In this document: one piece after another, positions 42,096-52,195 of the stretch
How positions within the stretch are numbered: the stretch's first letter is position 1
Layout: every line of letters begins with the position of its first letter
Source: Elusimicrobiota bacterium
Lineage (GTDB): Bacteria > Elusimicrobiota > Elusimicrobia > UBA1565 > UBA9628
Length of the DNA stretch: 64,000 bases
Reading direction: 5' to 3'
Assembly: GCA_016218575.1 (NCBI GenBank)
Contig: JACRDN010000022.1
Span: forward strand, 1 to 64,000
The notes under the pieces: generated by a model
The model's input: only the letters and a program-made list of their open reading frames with translations
What the model was told of the DNA's origin: nothing
Databases searched by the model: none
Made by a program: the position numbers and the translations under genes

Positions 42096-43131
42096 GTCGA
42101 GGCTGCCGCGGGCGCTTTTTCTGGGATGCCTACTGCAGGCCTTGGCGGGCCCGGCCCGGGCCGCGGCCAAGCACGTCAAGTTCGCGACCTTGGCTCCAGA
42201 GGGCTCGACATGGATGAAGGTGATGTCCGAGCTCAACGCCGAGCTGCGGGAGAAGACCGGCGGCGCGCTCGCCCTGAAGATGTATCCCGGAGGCGTCTCC
42301 GGCGACGAGAAGGACGTGGTCAAGAAAATCCGCATCAACCAGCTTCACGCCGCGGGATTCACCGGCGTGGGCTTGGGCGAGATCTCCCCCGAGGTGCGCG
42401 TGCTCGACTCGCCTTGGCTTTTCCAAAACGTCCAGGAAGTGGACCATGTCCACAAGCTTTTCGACCCGGACTTCCAGGCGGCGGTCCGGAAGGGAGGCTA
42501 CCGGCTCCTGGGCTGGGTGGACCTGGGCTCTGTCTACCTCTTCAGCAAGAAGCCGATCCGGGGACCGGAGGACATGAAGCAGGCCAAAATGTGGGTGTGG
42601 GAGGGCGACCCCATCGCCCAGGCCGCTTACGGCGCCATCGGGGTGAGCCCCATACCGCTTTCCGTGGTGGATGTCCTGTCCTCCCTGCAAACGGGGATGA
42701 TCGATGCGGTTTATGGCCCGCCCATGGGGGTCTTGGCCCTTCAGTGGTTTACCCGGACGAAATACATCTATCCCGTGCCCATGGCCTACGCCACCGGGGC
42801 CGTCCTGATCTCCAACAAGTTCTTCGATGGCCAGCTCTCCGAGGCCGAGCAGAAGACTCTCCTCGAAATCAGCGCCAAGCACCTCAAGCGCTTAAACCAG
42901 CTCTCCCGCGAGGAAAACGACCAGGCTCTCAAATCCCTGCAGAAGCAGGGTCTCGTTCTTTCGGGAAAGCCATCCCCCGATACCCTCGAGCTCTACCAAG
43001 AGCTTGGCAAGAAAGCCCGCCAGGAACTGGCGGGCAGGCTCTACTCGGCGCAACTCCTTAAAAAAGTGGAGAAGTCCTTGGAAAAATTGCGCGCCGGTAA
43101 AAACGGGAAAAACGAGTCCACGAGCCGCTAG
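42082..43131 (+). CDS. dctP: TRAP transporter solute-binding protein DctP
   Basis: A 349-residue periplasmic protein; the signal peptide ends G-P-A-R-A-A. V-K-F-A-T-L-A-P-E-G-S-T-W-M, L-K-M-Y-P-G-G-V-S-G-D-E, and the W-V-W-E-G-D-P-I/P-I-P-L-S-V-V-D-V-L-S-S-L-Q-T-G block are DctP signatures. The Arg that binds carboxylate substrates in most DctP proteins cannot be placed with certainty here, so the substrate is open. ATG 42082 overlaps the TatT gene. Confidence 0.88.
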   Translation: MITFKSRLPRALFLGCLLQALAGPARAAAKHVKFATLAPEGSTWMKVMSELNAELREKTGGALALKMYPGGVSGDEKDVVKKIRINQLHAAGFTGVGLGEISPEVRVLDSPWLFQNVQEVDHVHKLFDPDFQAAVRKGGYRLLGWVDLGSVYLFSKKPIRGPEDMKQAKMWVWEGDPIAQAAYGAIGVSPIPLSVVDVLSSLQTGMIDAVYGPPMGVLALQWFTRTKYIYPVPMAYATGAVLISNKFFDGQLSEAEQKTLLEISAKHLKRLNQLSREENDQALKSLQKQGLVLSGKPSPDTLELYQELGKKARQELAGRLYSAQLLKKVEKSLEKLRAGKNGKNESTSR

Positions 43132-43132
43132 A

Positions 43133-43600
43133 ATGCTGGCCCGCCTGATCCGCGTCGAAAAAGCCCTGCTGGTGTTTCTCCTTTCGGCCATCGTGGCGCT
43201 CTCCTTCCTCCAGGTGCTCATGAGACAGCTCTTTGCCAGCGGTTTGCTTTGGGCCGACACCTTGGTGCGCCACCTCGTGCTCTGGGTGGGCTTTCTGGGC
43301 GCGGCCCTAGCCACGGCCGAGGGCAAACACTTCGCCTGGGAAACCCCGAGCTCCGAGCGAAAGAACCGCTTCTCCATCCCGACCGAGCTCATCCAGCTCG
43401 TGACGGCCGCCGTGACTTTCCTCCTATTCAAGGCTTCATGGGATTTCCTGCGCGACGAGCGCGCCTCCGGGGCGACTCTTTTTCATTTGGGGAGCCTCGA
43501 CGTTCCCGGCTGGCTCCTGCTTTCGGTGATTCCCCTGGGTTTCCTGCTGGTATTTTTGCACACCGTCCTGCGCGCCTTCGCCTTGCGGAAATCAAGATGA
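43133..43600 (+). CDS. dctQ: TRAP transporter small permease DctQ
   Basis: A 155-residue protein with four hydrophobic helices. V-L-M-R-Q-L-F, W-A-D-T-L-V-R-H-L-V-L-W-V-G-F-L-G-A and A-E-G-K-H-F are the usual DctQ signature residues. ATG 43133 follows the dctP stop by one base; the longer frame to 43004 is the shadow of dctP. The stop overlaps dctM by four bases. Confidence 0.85.
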   Translation: MLARLIRVEKALLVFLLSAIVALSFLQVLMRQLFASGLLWADTLVRHLVLWVGFLGAALATAEGKHFAWETPSSERKNRFSIPTELIQLVTAAVTFLLFKASWDFLRDERASGATLFHLGSLDVPGWLLLSVIPLGFLLVFLHTVLRAFALRKSR

Positions 43601-44868
43601 CGATCCTTGTCGCCGCCGCGGCCCTGGCGCTGGCCTTCCTGGGCACTCCCATCTTCGCGCTCCTGGGGGGAATAGCCCTCCTTCTTTTTAGGAGCGCGGG
43701 GATCGAATCATCGGCCGTGATCATCGAGCTCGCGCGGCTGGCGGCCCTGCCGTCCTTGGTCGCAGTACCCCTCTTCACCTTCGCGGGCTACGTCCTGGCC
43801 GAGAGCCGGGCGCCGCAGAGGGTCGTGGCCTTGGCCGAGGCCTTGTTCGGCTGGATGCCGGGAGGCGTGGCCGTGGCGGGCCTGGCGGCCTGCGCCCTTT
43901 TCACGGCTTTCACCGGCGCCTCGGGCGTGACCATTATCGCCTTGGGCGGGCTGATCTATCCTCTCCTGCGCCGGCAGGGCTACCCAGAGAGCTTTTCCCT
44001 GGGGCTGGTGAGCACCACGGGAAGCCTGGGGCTCCTTTTTCCCCCGAGCCTTCCCATCATCCTCTACGCTTTGGTGGGGAAGATCTCGGTGGACAAGCTC
44101 TTCGCGGCCGCCGCCGTTCCGGGCCTCGTACTCCTTGCGGCACTCGGTATTTACGCCATGGCCGTGGCCGCGCGCCACAAGGTTCCTCGCCCGCCTTTCT
44201 CCGTGAAGGCCCTGCTCCAGGCCGCGCGCGCAGCCCTCTGGGAGATCCCGCTGCCTTTCCTCATAGTGGGGGGCATCTACAGCGGCAAATTCACGGCCTC
44301 GGAGGCAGCCGCCGTCATGGCATTTTACGTCCTGGTCGTAGAAACGCTGATGTACAAGGACCTGGACTTCAAGAACATCCCCGGGATCATGGTGAGAAGC
44401 CAAATATTGGTGGGAGCCATCCTTATCGTTCTCGGCACGGCCCTGGGGCTCACCAACTACCTCATAGACGCGGAGGTCCCCGGCCGGCTTTTCAAGTTCC
44501 TGAGCGCCCATATCCGCCACCCCTGGGGCTTTCTCGCTTTGCTCAATGTCTTCCTGCTCGTCGTCAACATGGTCGAGATTTTCTCGGCCATCATCATCGT
44601 GGTGCCCATCATAGTTCCCGTGGCCCTGAAGTACCACATCGATCCGGTGCACCTGGGGGCGCTGTTCCTGCTCAACCTCGAAATCGGCTACATGACCCCG
44701 CCCTTGGGCCTCAATTTATTCCTCGCCAGCCGGCGCTTCGAGCGCCCCTTGCCGGTCCTTTACCGCGCCGTGCTCCCGTTTTGGGCCCTGCTCCTCGGCG
44801 TCCTGGCCCTGGTCACCTACGTGCCCAATCTCAGCCTATGGCTTCCTCGAACCCTGAAAATCCAATGA
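43597..44868 (+). CDS. dctM: TRAP transporter large permease DctM
   Basis: A 423-residue membrane protein with about twelve helices. L-G-T-P-I-F-A-L-L-G, P-L-F-T-F-A-G-Y-V-L-A-E, T-A-F-T-G-A-S-G-V-T, L-L-F-P-P-S-L-P-I-I-L-Y and G-Y-M-T-P-P-L-G-L-N-L-F are the conserved DctM blocks. It couples substrate import to the sodium or proton gradient. The start overlaps dctQ and the stop overlaps the LOG gene, both by four bases. Confidence 0.92.
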   Translation: MTILVAAAALALAFLGTPIFALLGGIALLLFRSAGIESSAVIIELARLAALPSLVAVPLFTFAGYVLAESRAPQRVVALAEALFGWMPGGVAVAGLAACALFTAFTGASGVTIIALGGLIYPLLRRQGYPESFSLGLVSTTGSLGLLFPPSLPIILYALVGKISVDKLFAAAAVPGLVLLAALGIYAMAVAARHKVPRPPFSVKALLQAARAALWEIPLPFLIVGGIYSGKFTASEAAAVMAFYVLVVETLMYKDLDFKNIPGIMVRSQILVGAILIVLGTALGLTNYLIDAEVPGRLFKFLSAHIRHPWGFLALLNVFLLVVNMVEIFSAIIIVVPIIVPVALKYHIDPVHLGALFLLNLEIGYMTPPLGLNLFLASRRFERPLPVLYRAVLPFWALLLGVLALVTYVPNLSLWLPRTLKIQ

Positions 44869-45746
44869 ACATGAAAAAAGACGACCCCGAAATCACCGTT
44901 TCCCAAAAGGAGGCCTTGATCCAGCGCATCAAGTCCTCCAGGGCCTATCTCAAGGCCTACGAGGACAACGAATTCCTGCGCAAGAAGGACCTGCGCCCCG
45001 TGCGCCTGCAATTGGAGCTCTTGAAGCCCGAACTGATCCTGCGCGAGCACAAGATCCGGTCCACCATAGTGGTGTTCGGCTCGGCCCGGCTGATCTCGAG
45101 GCAGGAAGCCCAAGAGCAGGTGGACGCGGCCAAGCGGAAGCTTCCGGCCGATCCCAAGAACCGGGAGCTTCGGCGGCGCCTCGACCTGGCCTACCAGCGC
45201 TTGAAGCAATCGCGCTACTACGAGGAGGCCCGGCGCTTCGCGGCCCTCATCTCACGGGCCCAGCGGGCCGACAAGAGCCTGGAGTTTGTGATCGTCACCG
45301 GCGGAGGGCCTGGAATCATGGAGGCGGCCAACCGGGGAGCCTTCGAGACGGGGTTCAAGAGCATCGGCCTCAACATCACCTTGCCCCACGAACAGGATCC
45401 CAACCCCTACATCACCCCGGACCTGAGCTTCCAGTTCCATTACTTCTCCCTGCGCAAGATGCATTTCATGATGCGGGCCAAGGCCCTGGTGGCCTTCCCG
45501 GGAGGCTATGGAACCCTGGACGAGCTTTTCGAGACTTTGACCTTGGTCCAGACCGGCAAGAAAAGGCCGCTGCCGATCGTTCTGTTCGGCCGGGAGTTCT
45601 GGAACCGCCTCATAGACTTCAAGTTCTTGGCCGAGCAGGGAATGATTTCCTGGGAGGACACGAAGCTCTTCGCGGTGGTGGAGAAGGCCGAGGAGGGCTG
45701 GGACTACATCCGCCGGTTTTGGAACGACAAGAAGGAGGCCGCTTGA
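44865..45746 (+). CDS. LOG-family (TIGR00730-like) Rossmann protein
   Basis: A 293-residue protein. V-V-F-G-S-A-R begins the Rossmann fold, V-T-G-G-G-P-G-I-M-E-A-A-N-R-G-A is the nucleotide-5'-monophosphate site, and F-P-G-G-Y-G-T-L-D-E-L-F-E is the catalytic P-G-G-x-G-T-x-x-E. Members hydrolyse nucleotide monophosphates to base and ribose phosphate. The 70-residue charged N-terminal extension makes it longer than plant LOG proteins. ATG 44865 overlaps dctM and is preferred to ATG 44838. Confidence 0.85.
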   Translation: MNMKKDDPEITVSQKEALIQRIKSSRAYLKAYEDNEFLRKKDLRPVRLQLELLKPELILREHKIRSTIVVFGSARLISRQEAQEQVDAAKRKLPADPKNRELRRRLDLAYQRLKQSRYYEEARRFAALISRAQRADKSLEFVIVTGGGPGIMEAANRGAFETGFKSIGLNITLPHEQDPNPYITPDLSFQFHYFSLRKMHFMMRAKALVAFPGGYGTLDELFETLTLVQTGKKRPLPIVLFGREFWNRLIDFKFLAEQGMISWEDTKLFAVVEKAEEGWDYIRRFWNDKKEAA

Positions 45747-46564
45747 GGCTGGCTTTCCTCCTGCTGGGGCTCCTGCGCCCCGCCTGGGGAGCCGACGAGT
45801 TCCTCAAGAACCTGCGCCGGGCCGAACGCCTGAGCGGGCTTGAGGAGAAGATCGAGTATTGCACCCGCGCCATACGGGCCTGGACCCCTTCCGACGGAAA
45901 TTCTCTGCTGGCCCACTGCCATTTCCGCCGGGGCCAGGCCCGCTACGAAAACGCGAAATTTCCCGAGGCGGAAAGCGACCTCGCCAAAAGCCTCTCCCTC
46001 GACCCCGGAAACGCCCAAGCCCACCTGCTGCTGGGTAAAATCGAGATGAGGCTTGGGCGCTGGGAGAGCGCCTCGCGCGCGTTCAAGGAATACACCGTGC
46101 TCAACCCCAAGGACGGCGCGGGCTGGCTGCGGCTGGCGGACTCCTACCGAGGCGCCGGAAAACACCGGGCCGCGGCCAAGGCCTACGCCAAGGCCGCGCA
46201 GGCGACGCCGGAAGACTTCCGGACGGACCTCGGACTGGCCCGCGCGGCGCTTGCCCGCAAGGACTGGCCCGCGGCGCAAGGTGCTATCGAGCTCGCTAGG
46301 TCCAAATCCCGGGGCCGAGCGCCCGAGGTGTTTTCGGCTAAGGCGGACCTCGAGGCCGCGCGGGGAAACGAAAGGCAGGCTCTCTCGGATCAGCGCCGGG
46401 CCATCGAACTCGGCCTGCGCGAGTTGGAGGACTTGACCCGCGGCCGCGCAAGCCCCGTGGACATCCTCGAATCCCGAGAGAAACTCTCCCAAGCCTACCG
46501 CCAAGCTTGCCGATGGGGGGACAGGCAATCTTGCGCCCAGGGCCAGGAGAGCCATGCCGAATAA
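45743..46564 (+). CDS. Exported TPR protein
   Basis: A 273-residue protein starting at TTG 45743, which follows AAGGAGG and overlaps the LOG stop; the resulting N-terminus is a signal peptide (L-A-F-L-L-L-G-L-L-R-P-A-W-G-A). About five TPR units follow (A-E-S-D-L-A-K-S-L-S-L-D-P-G-N; W-E-S-A-S-R-A-F-K-E-Y). Two cysteines lie near the C-terminus. It overlaps the next TPR gene by 11 bases, so the two are probably partners. Confidence 0.75.
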   Translation: MRLAFLLLGLLRPAWGADEFLKNLRRAERLSGLEEKIEYCTRAIRAWTPSDGNSLLAHCHFRRGQARYENAKFPEAESDLAKSLSLDPGNAQAHLLLGKIEMRLGRWESASRAFKEYTVLNPKDGAGWLRLADSYRGAGKHRAAAKAYAKAAQATPEDFRTDLGLARAALARKDWPAAQGAIELARSKSRGRAPEVFSAKADLEAARGNERQALSDQRRAIELGLRELEDLTRGRASPVDILESREKLSQAYRQACRWGDRQSCAQGQESHAE

Positions 46565-47720
46565 GGCCCTCCTGGCCCTACTTCTGCTGCCCGAGGCGGC
46601 CCTGGGCTTGGGCCCCCAGGCGGCCGAACGAATCGAGACGGGCCTCAAGAACCTGTACGACCTGAACTACGAGCAGTCGCGAGCCTCGTTCCGGGAAATA
46701 ATCGCCCTCGAGCCGGACAATCCCTTCGGGTATTTGGCCGAGTCTGGAGCCCTGTGGTGGCAATCCTTCCAGGAGTACGGGCTCTTCAAGGACACCCCCA
46801 CCTTGGAGGGCCTCTTCGAGGCCGACGTGGAGGCCGCCTTGGCCAAGGCGGAGCCCTTGACCGACTCGGAGGACAAGTCCGTCAAGGCCGACGCCCATTT
46901 CGTTATGGGAATGGCCTTGGGGACCCGCGGGCAATGGCATATGATGAGGGGGCAATGGCTCAAGGCCTATTTCGACGGCAAGAAGGCCCTCAAGCACCTC
47001 AAGAAATGCCTCAAGAGCGACCCGGAATACTACGACGCCTATCTGGGCCTCGGCGTCTACGACTACCAAGTGGACCATTTCAGGGGCCTGCTCAAGCTCG
47101 GCTTCCTGTTCGGCGTGCGCGGCGACGAGGACAGGGGTCTTGAAAGAATGCGGCTCGCCATGGACAGGGGCCGCTACGGCTCGCGGCAGGCCGCGCAGTT
47201 TCTCTGCAGCATCTACATCACCGACCGCGGCGATTACGCTCAGGCCCTTCAAATTACCCGCAAGCTGCTGGAGAGCTTTCCAGACAGCCTCTATTTCCAG
47301 TTCTTGGAGGCGATGCTTCTCTATAAAACCGGGGATTTGGAGGGCTCTCTACAGGCCGGCGGCGCTATCCTCAAGAAAGCCCAGGCCGATCCGAGGCAAT
47401 TCAACCGAAAGCTCCTGAGCCTAGCCTGCGGGATGACAGGAGACCGCTGCCTCTCTCCTGAAGTGCTGCGCGACTCCGTCAACTGGTTCGACCAGGCCCT
47501 TGCCATCAAGAGAGGCGACGCTTGGCTCGCCCTCAACCACCTCTACCGCGGCTACGCCCACGCGGGCCTAGGGCAAGACCAGGAAGCGCGGCGGGATTTC
47601 CTTTGGGTCCTGACCCACCCGGATTTCTCGGACGCCCATTCCCGGGCCAAGGAGTGCTTGAAGAAGAATTGCGACGCCGCGGAGGTGCTGTCTTATCTCA
47701 GGGCGCTTTCAAGGAGTTGA
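46554..47720 (+). CDS. Exported TPR protein
   Basis: A 388-residue protein with a signal peptide (A-L-L-A-L-L-L-L-P-E-A-A-L-G) and TPR-like helical hairpins. Y-Y-D-A-Y-L-G-L-G-V-Y-D-Y and G-D-Y-A-Q-A-L-Q-I-T-R-K-L-L are the clearest. A W-W-Q-S-F-Q-E-Y segment near residue 65 is distinctive. It likely acts as a periplasmic scaffold. No ribosome site is obvious, and coupling to the upstream gene is likely. Confidence 0.78.
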   Translation: MPNKALLALLLLPEAALGLGPQAAERIETGLKNLYDLNYEQSRASFREIIALEPDNPFGYLAESGALWWQSFQEYGLFKDTPTLEGLFEADVEAALAKAEPLTDSEDKSVKADAHFVMGMALGTRGQWHMMRGQWLKAYFDGKKALKHLKKCLKSDPEYYDAYLGLGVYDYQVDHFRGLLKLGFLFGVRGDEDRGLERMRLAMDRGRYGSRQAAQFLCSIYITDRGDYAQALQITRKLLESFPDSLYFQFLEAMLLYKTGDLEGSLQAGGAILKKAQADPRQFNRKLLSLACGMTGDRCLSPEVLRDSVNWFDQALAIKRGDAWLALNHLYRGYAHAGLGQDQEARRDFLWVLTHPDFSDAHSRAKECLKKNCDAAEVLSYLRALSRS

Positions 47721-47725
47721 GGCAA

Positions 47726-47893
47726 ATGGAGCACCGATCCGCGCGTAGGACCCGGCTGATTCAGGAGCTCGAAGCGCGCCTTCGGCGCGCGGCTTGGCTG
47801 GAGGCCGAGCTGGCGCAGAAGGAGCGTGAACTGGCCAAGACCCGGACCCTGGCCGAGCTATTCCAGGGCTTCACCTCAAAATTCGGGAAATAG
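47726..47893 (+). CDS. Small coiled-coil protein, 55 aa
   Basis: ATG 47726 has AAGGAG nine bases upstream and follows the TPR gene by five bases. The product is Arg/Glu/Leu-rich with heptads (L-I-Q-E-L-E-A-R-L; A-E-L-A-Q-K-E-R-E-L-A), likely one long helix. No function is known. Confidence 0.5.
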   Translation: MEHRSARRTRLIQELEARLRRAAWLEAELAQKERELAKTRTLAELFQGFTSKFGK

Positions 47894-47912
47894 ACGCCGC
47901 CGAACCTTCCCT

Positions 47913-47993
47913 TATAATTAGCACTCCCAAGATTTGATTGACAGTTTTCAGCCCGCTGTGATATAATTAGCACTGAGGAAGAGCGACTGCCAA
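47913..47993 (+). promoter_or_regulatory. groESL promoter with degenerate CIRCE operator
   Basis: TTGACA (47938-47943) and TATAAT (47962-47967) are 18 bases apart. TTAGCACTG (47967-47975), nine bases, then GACTGCCAA (47985-47993) match the CIRCE consensus TTAGCACTC-N9-GAGTGCTAA at 15 of 18 positions. HrcA control is therefore likely. A second copy of TATAATTAGCACT lies at 47913-47925, giving a direct repeat of 13 bases 49 bases upstream. Confidence 0.7.
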
Positions 47994-48049
47994 TAAAGCT
48001 CGACCTCATAATCTCAGTCAGACACACTAATATCCGGAGGTAAGACCAT

Positions 48050-48361
48050 ATGGCCGAAGCGACGTTGACCAAAGTCAAATTGCAGCCTCTTGGCGACCGC
48101 GTGCTGGTAAAGCCCGTTGAGCAGAAGGAAACCAAGCGCGGGGGCATCATCATCCCCGACACCGCCAAGGAGAAGCCACAAGAGGGGGAGATCGTGGCCG
48201 CCGGCAAGGGCAAGATCACCGAGGACGGGAAGGTCCTTCCCATGGACGTAAAGCCCGGGGACCGCATCCTTTACGGCAAATATTCGGGATCCGAGGTCAA
48301 GCTCGACGACGTCGAGTACTTGATCATGCATCAAGACGATATTCTCGGCGTGCTGAAGTAA
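48050..48361 (+). CDS. groES: Co-chaperonin GroES
   Basis: A 103-residue ring subunit that caps Gro[11 protein letters not shown], the mobile-loop region [18 protein letters not shown], and [14 protein letters not shown] are conserved. GGAGGT lies upstream of ATG 48050. It is first in a two-gene operon, 29 bases before groEL. Confidence 0.97.
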   Translation: MAEATLTKVKLQPLGDRVLVKPVEQKETKRGGIIIPDTAKEKPQEGEIVAAGKGKITEDGKVLPMDVKPGDRILYGKYSGSEVKLDDVEYLIMHQDDILGVLK

Positions 48362-48390
48362 CCTGATTCTAAAAGGAGAGGTGCGATTAA

Positions 48391-50013
<1,623 letters not shown>

Positions 50014-50037
50014 TTAAAAAGACGCGAAAGACTAGGA

Positions 50038-50074
50038 ATCCCCCGCCCCGGTTCCCGGGGCGGGGGATTGTTTT
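50038..50074 (+). terminator. Rho-independent terminator of groESL
   Basis: A perfect 14-bp GC-rich stem (50038-50051 with 50055-50068) with a three-base loop is followed by TGTTTT. It ends the groESL operon 25 bases after the groEL stop. Confidence 0.92.
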
Positions 50075-50115
50075 ACGGGATGAATTTTGATAAAATACCT
50101 TTGTTGGACTTTAGC

Positions 50116-50790
50116 ATGGTCCTTGACAATTTAAGACGAATTCGAGATCGCGTGGATCAAGCCGCTCGGCGCTCGGGGCGGGATCCCGACTCGGTCAAGG
50201 TGGTGGCCGTCACCAAGTACGCGAAGCTTGAAGGAATGAAGGCTTTGCTCGAATCCGGCCTCATCCAGGAAATCGGCGAGAACCGGGTCCAGGAAGCCGC
50301 CGCGAAAAAGGCGGCCCTCGGCCCCCTGGCGCAGAAAGCTAAGTGGCGCCTCATAGGCCACCTTCAGACCAACAAGGCGAAGAAGGCTTTAGGCATTTTT
50401 GACGTTATCGACTCTTTAGACAGCGTGGAACTGGCGGATATCTTGGAAAAACTTCTAATCGAGCAAAGCAGGCGCCTTCCTATTCTGGTTCAAGTCAAGC
50501 TCACGAGCCGGCAGCAGCAGTCGGGCCTGGCCTTGGAGGCCCTGGGCGAGGTCCTTGCGCAGCTTCAGGCCCGCCCCCATCTGGACATCCGCGGGCTCAT
50601 GGCCATCGCCCCGGCCGAGGATCCCGTTGAGAAAACAAGGCCCCATTTCAGGCGCCTGCGCCAGGCCTTTGAGCAGTTCTTCGGGGGCCGCGCCGAGGCG
50701 CAGCTCTCCATGGGAATGAGCCGTGATTTCGAGATCGCCATTGAAGAAGGAGCCACTCACGTGCGCATCGGCTCATTGTTATTTGCATGA
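50116..50790 (+). CDS. YggS-family PLP-binding protein
   Basis: A 224-residue PLP homeostasis protein. V-V-A-V-T-K-Y holds the PLP lysine, then I-G-E-N-R-V-Q-E, W-R-L-I-G-H-L-Q-T-N-K, G-L-M-A-I-A-P and L-S-M-G-M-S-R-D-F-E-I-A-I-E-E-G-A-T-H-V-R-I-G are the family blocks. ATG 50116 is preferred to 50068, because a TGATAAAAT -10 box (TAAAAT at 50091-50096) lies between them; TTG 50101 is a further option. It forms an operon with the DUF167 gene. Confidence 0.9.
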   Translation: MVLDNLRRIRDRVDQAARRSGRDPDSVKVVAVTKYAKLEGMKALLESGLIQEIGENRVQEAAAKKAALGPLAQKAKWRLIGHLQTNKAKKALGIFDVIDSLDSVELADILEKLLIEQSRRLPILVQVKLTSRQQQSGLALEALGEVLAQLQARPHLDIRGLMAIAPAEDPVEKTRPHFRRLRQAFEQFFGGRAEAQLSMGMSRDFEIAIEEGATHVRIGSLLFA

Positions 50791-50806
50791 CGCAAAGGAG
50801 GCATGA

Positions 50807-51070
50807 ATGATCGTCAAAGTCCGCGTCATCCCGAATGCCCCTGACAATGAGGTCGTCAGCCGCATCGGCAGCGTGCTGAGAGTCAAAGTGGCGGCCCCGG
50901 CCGTGGACGAAAAGGCCAACTCGGCCTTGAAAAACTATTTGGCGGAGTTCTTCGAGGTGTCTGCGCGCAAGGTGAACATCCTGCGGGGAGCCAATGGCCG
51001 GGAAAAAACCGTCGAGATCGTTGGACGCACCGAGGAACAGCTCAAGCGGGTCATGGAGTCGATTCCTTAA
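50807..51070 (+). CDS. DUF167 / YggU-family protein
   Basis: An 87-residue protein of the UPF0235 family: V-K-V-R-V-I-P-N-A, L-R-V-K-V-A-A-P-A-V-D-E-K-A-N and L-R-G-A-N-G-R-E-K-T-V-E-I. AAAGGAGG precedes the start. In many bacteria it follows yggS, as here. Its biochemical role is not established. Confidence 0.88.
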   Translation: MIVKVRVIPNAPDNEVVSRIGSVLRVKVAAPAVDEKANSALKNYLAEFFEVSARKVNILRGANGREKTVEIVGRTEEQLKRVMESIP

Positions 51071-51101
51071 AAAAGCATCGCTGCGCGCCAACTGATCTGG
51101 G

Positions 51102-51142
51102 GGAACACCCGCGGCGACTTTCCTGACAGCCGCGGGTGTTCC
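51102..51142 (+). terminator. Hairpin terminator after the DUF167 gene
   Basis: A perfect 14-bp stem (51102-51115 with 51129-51142) with a 13-base loop is followed by GCTTTAAAA. It separates the yggS operon from mtnA, whose ATG comes 12 bases later. Confidence 0.75.
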
Positions 51143-51154
51143 GCTTTAAAAGAT

Positions 51155-52195
51155 ATGACGAAAGCCAAGGACTTCCCCCTCAAGGATCCGGTCGCTCCCG
51201 TGCGCTGGCGGGGGGAACGCCTGGAAGTCCTGGATCAGCGCCTCCTTCCCGCCAAAATCCTCTATTTGAACTGCCGAAACCCGGAAAGCGTGGCCAAGGC
51301 CACTCGGGACATGGCATTGCGGGGAGCTCCTCTTATCGGAGTGGCGGCCGCCTACGGGATGGCCTTGGCCGCGCGGCAAAGCTCTCTTGCATCGGTTGAG
51401 AAAGCGGCCGAGATCCTGCGCCGGGCCCGCCCCACGGCGGTCAATCTCGCCCACGCGGTCGAGCGCATGCTCGCCGTGGCCCGCCGCTCGCCGGGCCGGG
51501 GGATGGGCCAGGCCGTGGCGCGCGAGGCCGAGCGTTTCCATGCCGAGGACTTGGCGGCCAACCAAGCTATGGCGCGGCTCGGGGCCTCTTTGCTTGCCAA
51601 GAACTCGCGGGTCATCACCTACTGCAACGCCGGAGCCCTGGCGACCTCGGGGCTCGGGACCTCCCTGGGAGTCATTCGCTACGCCCACTATTTGGGGAAA
51701 ATCGAGCATGTCTACCCCTGCGAAACCCGGCCCTATCTGCAGGGCAGCCGTTTGACCCTCTGGGAGCTCATGCGGGCCAAGGTGCCAGCAACTTTGATCA
51801 CGGACAACATGGCGGCCCACCTCATGAAAATCAGCAGGATCGACGCGGTCATCGTGGGCAGCGACCGCATCGCGGCCAACGCAGACGTCTGCAACAAGAT
51901 AGGCACCTACGGGCTCGCGATCCTGGCGCGCCACCATGGGATCCCCTTTTACGCGGTGGCCCCTTCCACCACCATCGATTTCGCCTGCCCCGATGGGAGC
52001 CGCATTCCGATAGAGGAACGCGGCCCGGATGAAGTCCTGAAGATTTTCGGCCGGCCCATCGCCCCGTCCGGCGCAAAAGCCCGCCACTTCGCCTTCGACG
52101 TAACTCCCCACGGGCTCGTGAGCGCCATAGTCACGGAAAGGGGAATCGCCTCTCCGGCCAACGCCAAGAAACTCAAGGAGCTTTATGCTGGATAG
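51155..52195 (+). CDS. mtnA: S-methyl-5-thioribose-1-phosphate isomerase
   Basis: A 346-residue enzyme of the methionine salvage pathway with the eIF2B-like fold. R-G-A-P-L-I-G-V-A-A-A-Y-G, T-Y-C-N-A-G-A-L-A-T-S-G (catalytic Cys), V-G-S-D-R-I-A-A-N-A-D-V-C-N-K-I-G-T-Y (catalytic Asp) and F-D-V-T-P-H-G-L-V-S-A-I-V-T-E are family blocks. No other salvage gene is adjacent. It overlaps pyk by 11 bases. Confidence 0.94.
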   Translation: MTKAKDFPLKDPVAPVRWRGERLEVLDQRLLPAKILYLNCRNPESVAKATRDMALRGAPLIGVAAAYGMALAARQSSLASVEKAAEILRRARPTAVNLAHAVERMLAVARRSPGRGMGQAVAREAERFHAEDLAANQAMARLGASLLAKNSRVITYCNAGALATSGLGTSLGVIRYAHYLGKIEHVYPCETRPYLQGSRLTLWELMRAKVPATLITDNMAAHLMKISRIDAVIVGSDRIAANADVCNKIGTYGLAILARHHGIPFYAVAPSTTIDFACPDGSRIPIEERGPDEVLKIFGRPIAPSGAKARHFAFDVTPHGLVSAIVTERGIASPANAKKLKELYAG

